A stretch of DNA of 64,000 nucleotides from NCBI GenBank assembly GCA_031308135.1, contig JAHLJT010004567.1, positions 129,093,356 to 129,157,355 on the forward strand. The letters run 5' to 3'. Origin of the DNA: Acheta domesticus (Eukaryota; Arthropoda; Insecta; Orthoptera; Gryllidae). Position numbers and translations under genes: made by a program. The notes beneath the pieces are model-generated. The model was not told the origin of the DNA and searched no databases. It was given only the letters and a program-made list of their open reading frames with translations. Of this stretch, positions 57,911-64,000 are shown piece after piece. Every line of letters starts with the position of its first letter. Position 1 is the first letter of the stretch.

Positions 57911-58140
57911 AGTTGGGTTGGTATTTCTTGGCGTGTAAGGGCCTGTCTTCACGATGGAATATCTCACGGTATTTCGCATCGTTATCGGTCGTGCCGCTAG
58001 GAGTCGCCTCATCGCAACTGCATCGAGTTAAACTGGCGATCATGCGACTTCTAATGACACGACGGCGATAGACACGAAAAGCCGTGTGATATTCCATCGT
58101 GAAGACCGACTCCCACACGGCAAGAAATAAAAACCCAAGT
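57911..58140. mobile_element. Foldback MITE (230-bp imperfect palindrome)
   Basis: The left arm (TTCTTGGCGTGTAAGGGCCT, GTCTTCACGATGGAATATCT, CACGG) and the complement of the right arm (TTCTTGCCGTGTGGGAGTCG, GTCTTCACGATGGAATATCA, CACGG) pair over nearly the whole length, centre about 58025. No coding capacity. Resembles palindromic DNA-transposon derivatives; target-site duplication not resolved. Confidence 0.8.
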
Positions 58141-58694
58141 ACAAGTCACTCGACACTGCCAACGTCGCAACGATTTAAATATTGGCGGCATCTGCAAGTT
58201 TATCAACGCCCAGCTGCAAACTCATGTTGTCAATAATACGTTTGATATAAAACTCAAAGTGTCGATTCGTTAAGATATTCAATATGTAAACATTGAACAA
58301 CATTTCGATGTACCGAAGTGAAGTCTAAGCCTACTAAATTGTTTCTAAGTTAACAAATGGTATTTAGTTCTCAAAGATGAAAATATTATTGTGTTTATTT
58401 TTTGGCTCGGAATTGCTTTCCTTGAGGTATATTACAACGCAGATAATAATCCAATACCTTTTAGTATAGAAATAATTTTTCAATTTTCGCAGCCCAGCAA
58501 GCTTACACCCTGCCTCTCCAAAACCCCATCTGTTCCACATAACAAATCAAGGAAAGTTAAATATTGCAAAGAGTAGGGTTGTACTTGCCTGATCTGGTAT
58601 TTTCGCACTGCTTTACTTGGCCTTCTCAAGAGGAAAACCTTTTCTAATATATTTGTGATAATCAAAGGAAGCGAAAAGCAAACTCTCGAGGAAG
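58141..58694. other. No gene recognised
   Basis: Mostly AT-rich DNA between the foldback element and the second direct repeat. Confidence 0.5.
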
Positions 58695-58961
58695 ATTAAA
58701 TAATTTCTTCAAATGTTGTTTTTAAAGAAGTATGAATTTTTCCAAAAATATTTCTCTATAATGCTGAATAAACCTTTATTGATAATTTGTCCCTAACATA
58801 ATTGTATTATTCTTTTTGTTTGATATTCTGTATGTTCATTAGAAGTTACGTTTATACATTTTTAAAGAAATAAACATGTTTAATTAACAACGGTCCTTCT
58901 TAATAGAATATATAAACAAAGGGATAGGGAAAAAATGGGGTTTAACCGCACGGGTACGCTA

Positions 58962-58965
<4 letters not shown>
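58695..58965 (+). repeat. Dispersed repeat, direct copy 2
   Basis: Second copy of 57470-57745, ending CCGCACGGGTACGCTAGTA and running into TA repeats. Confidence 0.65.

Positions 58966-59003
<38 letters not shown>
58964..59003. repeat. (TA)n microsatellite
   Basis: About 20 TA units followed by TTGTGACG. Confidence 0.95.
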
Positions 59004-59006
<3 letters not shown>

Positions 59007-60529
59007 GACGTTACTTACGTACACAATAATCATTTACAATGAAAATAAAAAAATGAACCTGAGAGGGGCAGGAGTCTTGGCTGGGAAAACTCGGATATCG
59101 GTTATTTGCGAATAATTCACGCTTACGCTGGTATTTCTGGCAAAACAAATCAGTTTTATTACAAAAAAACTAAACATGTAATTAACTCACTCACTTTAAC
59201 AAAATCCAATGATGAATCTTTCGTGCCAAAACCTGTACTTATTCAGTATGCTCGATCACTAGTCTCACTTCAAAAAAAATGGGATCCCATGTGAGCTTAG
59301 ATACCTTAAAACTTTCATTTACTTTAAATTGCTAATCTTTACTTTGTCATCTGGTTATCTTTTATATCTTTGAACCAAAATTTCACATACTTAATTACAC
59401 CTTCCAAAACACAGACAATACCCATCCAAAAAGAAAATCTCTCATTAGCTTATTTACAATAATTCAAAATGCACTCCAAACTTTCTAGCATTGTTCATAG
59501 TCTGTTTAACTGTTTGAATACATTTTCATTGTGCGAACTGTGTCTCCCTTTCAGAAAATATGCAATTACTTGGCTCAACGCCGTCTTAGTAATGACTGCC
59601 TCTCGTTTGCCTATCTTCCAGTTACACGAGTATTCAAATCTACAGTCCCCGCTACGTCGACGTTTCTTTCGCCTAATTTCAACTCTAGTTTTCCAATACT
59701 TATCGTGCGTCGAGAACTGCTTCCTGCTGCAAAAGGTCGCTCACTCGCCCCAGGTGGCGGCCGCGTGCCGTGGCGATAAGTAGACCTTGCTCGCTTCCCC
59801 GTCCGCGCGTCCACGCCGTCCCGCGCTGTTCCTGAGGTCCCTCGGCCGCTCACTTTCGACCCCAAATCCTCTTCCGTCCTATTCGTGGTCGTCTAGTCGC
59901 CGTCTTCTTCTGCTCGTCCCCGTTCCGTCTTCTGACACGGTCCCCTTCTTTCTTGTACTCGTTCCACCAATTCTTCTGAGCGGTATTCTTACACGATTTG
60001 GACTTTCGTGTGCATTTAAAATAGTTTTTTATCACGCTCACTGCCTTTTAGTAGTTAAATACTTTACGCAATTGTTCATTAATTAACTTGTCCAAGTTCT
60101 CAATCACTTCATGGGCCACTCGGTACTCGTAGCCTCTAATAACCATTAAATCCCTCATTTTACTAACGACTCTCCTACTCTGCTCTAACGGTGTCTGTCC
60201 GCACTCGCAAAACGCCAAAATCCAATAGCCTCTCCTCACAATGTCTCTCTCTACGTCCGCACTCCTCGAAAAAAGCCCCTGGAATGGCCAATCATGCCAC
60301 CTCTTCACCTTTGTCCGTTTAACCGAAATTCCCCCCTCTCCACTTCTCCTCGTCTCTCTGGAGTCCAATGGGTTGACCCCGTCGCTCCACCCCTCAAACG
60401 ACACCTGATGTGACTTAATTCTTCCCACTTCGTTGCTCATGCGACGCCTCCTACTCGGCAATTTCGAACGTATTGGTTTCCTACTAAATGTTGTACGGGC
60501 CTCCCACGCCCACATATGATCCACATATC

Positions 60530-60530
<1 letters not shown>
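59004..60530. other. Candidate solo LTR between two TA tracts
   Basis: Starts TGTGACGTTACTTACG and could end at CCACATATCA, both sides lying in TA repeats, so a duplication cannot be judged. A GC-rich middle (59750-59950) and AT-rich start resemble LTR composition. The 158-codon minus frame at 60048-60524 is open but matches nothing I know. Confidence 0.3.

Positions 60531-60531
<1 letters not shown>

Positions 60532-60574
<43 letters not shown>
60532..60574. repeat. (TA)n microsatellite
   Basis: TA repeats directly abutting the 624-bp LTR. Confidence 0.95.
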
Positions 60575-60577
<3 letters not shown>

Positions 60578-61198
60578 AATATACTAAATATCACAGAACA
60601 AACGCCGCGCGTTAATCTGGACGGACGGAGCTGTAATATACAAAAATATTACAAAACAAACGCCGCGCTTCAATCTGGACGGTCGCGGTTACTGGGTAAC
60701 GAAGGTTGTTGACGCGCGAGAAGGGGGCGCTGGACTAGAAGAGTAGTTGGTGGTTGACTGGAATCCTGGTGGTAGCGGCGTATGTAAGCTGAATTATTTA
60801 AGTTGGACATCGACGCGAATAAGGAGGACAAATTGTGGAACAAGAGTGCAAGAAGTGAGCAGCAAGAAAGAAGCAGCAAGACAGGCGCGAAGACGGATTT
60901 TCGGCGCGGAAGTCAAGGGGCTACGAACTGCGGGGCCATCGTTTCACAACGCCAGACAATCCGGTACCGTGAATCTAATACATGAAATCAAGCAAGAGAA
61001 TTTTTATATTGTTAATCTCAAATCACATTCTTAATAAACAAAATTATTGTTGTGCCACTTTGTATGTAATTCCTTCGGAATATAAATAATTTCAGACTTC
61101 CAGGCTTCTCTGTATAGAGAGCATGAGAACCAGAGAACTGAGCATAGCAAAGTAAATTAAATTAGATTAAAGGTAAAATAATTCATTATTTTATCACA
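60575..61198 (+). mobile_element. Solo LTR, 624 bp, copy 2
   Basis: TGTAATATAC..TTTTATCACA, the inverse of 47868-48491 and of the same length. ATAT on both sides is uninformative within TA repeats. A short direct repeat of AACAAACGCCGCG plus CTGGACGG lies near the start (60598-60680), and AATAAA occurs near 61032. Confidence 0.8.
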
Positions 61199-61219
61199 AT
61201 ATATATATATATATATTGT

Positions 61220-61247
<28 letters not shown>
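61199..61247. repeat. (AT)n microsatellite with one interruption
   Basis: AT repeats broken by TTGTT. Confidence 0.9.
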
Positions 61248-61249
<2 letters not shown>

Positions 61250-61252
<3 letters not shown>

Positions 61253-61541
61253 GACCATTTTTAGTGAAAAATAGCTGTTCTAAAAATGACTCCAAATTTA
61301 TCAAAGAAAATTGCCATTTAGGACGAGGTTTTACTGTTTTTTTTCTTTAATATTCTTAAAGTAATATATCCGTTCTAGTATTAGGAAATGGAAAGAGTAA
61401 AAAAAGTGAAAAATATGTACTTTGGGGGGGCGATAGATGGAAGACAGGAAGGGTTTGTGGCTAGTGCGAATAGCTAGCCGTGACCCAAGGACATTAAAAA
61501 CTAATACTGGAAAGTCTTTGTCATTCTGTAGCACCACTAGT
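61250..61541 (+). repeat. CTAG-ended repeat terminus
   Basis: TTTTAGTGAAAAATAGCTGTT.., GCGATAGATGGAAGACAGG, GACCCAAGGACATTAAAAAC then GTCATTCTGTAGCACCACTAG at 61541, just upstream of IR copy 2. Confidence 0.7.
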
Positions 61542-61604
61542 TCTCTTTATTTCTCTATTTTCCTTTACGGAGAAACGGGTGCCAGGTCTTTTTCCTGCTA
61601 ACTG

Positions 61605-62079
61605 CTGGTAATAGAAGGGCACCCGATCGATAGTCATTTTTTGCGCAATTGTTTTTTCGCGCGAACGAACCGCTCGCTGTCCATTGCTTGCGCGAGCGTT
61701 TGTGTACTCTCCCCGAGCCATCTCTTGGCGCAGTTCGCCTCGCGCGCCCTGTGAAGACGCGTAGAGTTTTCCGGGCGGTCGAGCCATTCGCCTTCGATGG
61801 TTGACCTAAAATCCAGGACACGGATTGCTGCCTGCGACCAGCCACTAGTGTCGTAATACGAGTATTGATTCTAGTTTTCTCTCGTTCTAGAACGCGTCAC
61901 GATCATTCTATTGACAGGAGAATAAGTGAACGATATACTTCCGAGAGCAAAAGAGTTGATTTGTAAAGAAAATCCAAGGTTTGTTGTTGAGTTATAATTA
62001 TTTCTGAACAGAGAAACGCAAATCGTCAGAAACGTGTCCACATGTTGTAAATAAATTTGGTGCAGGTACAGTTATAGAC
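61605..62079 (+). promoter_or_regulatory. Upstream/5' UTR block of IR copy 2
   Basis: Counterpart of 9480-9947 with the same ordered blocks and TTCTAGAA at 61885-61892. Reads directly into the second leader exon. Confidence 0.55.
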
Positions 62080-62331
62080 ATGGTTCACTACCCAGAGTTA
62101 ATTTTGTTTTATATTATGATGGTTGGTTCTTCGTTGCACGCTGGAGCACTGACCCCAAGGCAATCTAGTGGACGAATCCTCCTCCTTCCCACCTATGCGA
62201 AGAAAAGTAACGAAAGCTCCATCACAAAACACAATGCAACTCATCACGTTCAAGACGAGTTAATAATCGTCGCATTTTCGAGATGCAACCGAATACACCA
62301 CTACATTGTTCCTGCTTTCGAAGTAATACAT
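62080..62331 (+). CDS. Ionotropic receptor copy 2, exon 1
   Basis: Eighty-four codons from ATG 62080 to a GTAAGT donor at 62332 (phase 0), exactly the structure of 9948-10199. It starts with a signal peptide (MVHYPELILFYIMMVGSSLHA), keeps QSSGRILLLPTYAK and DELIIVA, and conserves the cysteine at residue 69. No stop or frameshift. Divergence is concentrated in the hydrophobic core of the signal and in the last 20 residues. The remaining exons lie beyond the window, so receptor identity rests on paralogy with copy 1. Confidence 0.55.
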
Positions 62332-63000
62332 GTAAGTTTTTGTATTGTACGATTGGAAAACAAAATTACAATTTACTCAACGTTTTAAATGTGTTATTAT
62401 ATCATCAGGGTTAATGGTACAGAAAATACTAGTGGATTTTAAAAAAATTCATGGTCAGTGACTCAAAGCACGAGTTATTCTGTCCAAACATTGCCAGTTT
62501 CTGCTGTAACATTACAAAACTCTCTATGATGCCCGTTGCATACGGCCAGAGTTTTTATGCAACGTACATGAAAAGTGTTACGAATCGAGAGAATTCTGCA
62601 ACTACCACCTAAATTACAGACTTTAGCGCTCTCGTGTGACGTCACTCCTAGCAGACCCAGGAACCCTGTAGCGGTTCATCCGCCTTTGGAAACTGCACTT
62701 TCGGCGAACTCCGAATGTACACAATGTGACTGACACAATGTGCCTTAGATATTGTTTTGCATCACTTCACCAAGCAATGAAATACTCGTAATTCCAATAG
62801 TCGACGAAATTATTTGAACAAAACCTTTGAAAATCTAAATTTGGAGGCGTACTCTTAAGTATTTTAGGATACAAAACTTTACAAAACCTCACATTTACCA
62901 AACAACCCTAGGTTCTGTACTTCTCAGTTAAGACAGAAGAAACTATTTTTTATACAATTGTATAAATTGTAATAACTTGCTATTATTTCCTATTGAAAAC
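62332..63000 (+). other. Intron 1 of IR copy 2, aligned with copy 1
   Basis: Shares ordered blocks with 10860-11365, for example GAATTCTACAACTACCACCT (copy 1) against GAATTCTGCAACTACCACCT (copy 2). No exon recognised. Confidence 0.6.
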
Positions 63001-63139
63001 CTAGTGGTGTTACAAAAGCACCTGCTTTCTTGCAATATTTCAAACTTATCCGCTCTATTATATTACTACATAAACCTGCAAAAGGGTTTGCAAACCGCAA
63101 TTTTTTTTCCACTCCGAGACCGAAACTCAAATCTACACA
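63001..63139 (-). repeat. SINE-like insertion, truncated
   Basis: Equivalent of 11366-11590 in the second gene copy. The part with the tRNA-like head is missing; the sequence switches at about 63139 to Tc1-related DNA. Confidence 0.55.
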
Positions 63140-63439
63140 CGGGCCATTCCATATATAATCAACACAGTTTTAATTAAAATTTTGCCTCACCATTTTAGAT
63201 TCAGATTAAATTTGACACATAGATAGCATGAATAAAGAATAAGAAAACTACAAATTTTGAATAAAATATTTCCATCCGTTTGTGAAATACAGCCATGTTA
63301 AATTTTACAAAATTCGGTTCCCGAACATTTTTAAATTGATGTTGAACCTCACCAAATTAAGATAGAGAGCTGGCACAGGTGTCATTTTGCAGATTTCTTT
63401 ATGGCCTTTTATATAATATACAACTCAATAGGGGTTGCG

Positions 63440-63800
63440 TTCAAAACGTTTTTCAAATTTGTAGAACCTCATTAGTACCCTTCGCACGGTTTCGGGATTT
63501 ACTTTCTTGTCAATGCCAATTTATATCTGTGGAGTAACTTTTGGTGCATTAATACGAGGGTCCTTCTTTATTATCTTCACAACAAGATTCTCTTCTTGAT
63601 CAGAAAATGTCTTCGGGCATTCTCCTCCGGGTTGCAGTTCAATCGCCTATTCATTGATGTACCATGAGATTATGTCACTCACTGTGCTTTCTTCATTAAA
63701 GGCATTTTGCAAAAGTTAGGGTATCATTAACATTTTGCATGATGGTAAATAACCAGCTGACGCTGCTCAAAGTTGGTGTTCTTTCCTCAACGATTCATTT
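63440..63800 (-). pseudogene. Tc1-type transposase fragment
   Basis: On the minus strand, across frame changes: TNFEQRQLVIYHHA (about 63735-63780), TVSDIISWYINE, then TFSDQEENLVVKIIKKDPRI and NAPKVTPQ, a stop, and VNPETVRRVL (about 63470-63500). This is the paired helix-turn-helix DNA-binding region of Tc1-like transposases (..DPR.SA.K.. and V...TVRR.L). The catalytic DDE part is not seen. Broken by stops. Confidence 0.65.
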
Positions 63801-63949
63801 CGCTTAAATGTTTAGGTTCCCACGTATCTGGTTCATTAACTCAAAGGTGACCTTGATTTTTTTTTATTTTTGGTAGTAGGAAAAGTTGTATACATTTCCT
63901 TTTCATATGCACAGTCAGTAAAAATATGCAATTGCATGAGGTTCCGCGG

Positions 63950-63951
63950 TC

Positions 63952-63999
<48 letters not shown>

Positions 64000-64000
64000 C
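63950..64000. repeat. (AAT)n microsatellite
   Basis: TAA repeats to the window edge. Confidence 0.95.

Overview
This is AT-rich eukaryotic DNA, almost certainly from an insect. It has single coding exons bounded by GT..AG splice sites and separated by kilobases, dense LINE, LTR and DNA-transposon insertions with insect-type reverse transcriptases and transposases, and TA microsatellites. I see no operons, ribosome binding sites, CRISPR arrays or other prokaryotic features. The best-supported host gene is a divergent ionotropic receptor (IR, the chemosensory branch of the ionotropic glutamate receptor superfamily). I cannot name the species.

Layout. 0-5.3 kb: a Jockey-like LINE split by a nearly intact RTE-like LINE (12-bp target-site duplication), then a LINE fragment on the minus strand. 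5.3-6.9 kb: a solo LTR of a Ty3/gypsy-type element. 8-9.1 kb: repeats and a possible gene relic. 9.5-21.8 kb: IR gene copy 1. Its leader exon is at 9948-10199, and phase-compatible exons at 16002, 17081 and 21482 encode the end of ligand-binding lobe S1 with TM1, the pore with TM2, and lobe S2. The last exon (TM3) was not found. A deleted mariner transposase relic lies in the large first intron.

22-47 kb: no recognisable host gene. It holds a degenerate tandem array broken up by other insertions, a TTAA-flanked piggyBac-type element carrying a CR1-group LINE, a second TTAA element with a piggyBac transposase relic, a tRNA-type SINE, a relic of a recurrent arthropod mobile-element protein, a MITE with long terminal inverted repeats, GA-rich tracts, and many pieces of one large repeat family whose ends read ..GCACCACTAG. 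47-55 kb: a solo LTR inserted into what looks like a coding exon, then an internally deleted gypsy element (two LTRs, intact gag, truncated pol). 55-61.5 kb: more of the same repeats, a 230-bp palindromic foldback element, TA microsatellites and a second copy of the 624-bp solo LTR. 61.6-63.1 kb: a second copy of the IR promoter, leader exon and start of intron 1, followed by a Tc1-type relic.

The central biological observation is the tandem duplication of an IR gene about 52 kb apart. Leader exon, upstream DNA and part of intron 1, including a SINE-like insertion, are shared. The body of copy 2 lies beyond the window. Nearly everything else is mobile DNA in several nested layers, and insertion order can be read from target-site duplications. 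I found no convincing novel enzymatic or defence system. The least explained items are the CTAG-ended repeat family, the in-frame exon disrupted by a solo LTR, and the three-part tandem array.
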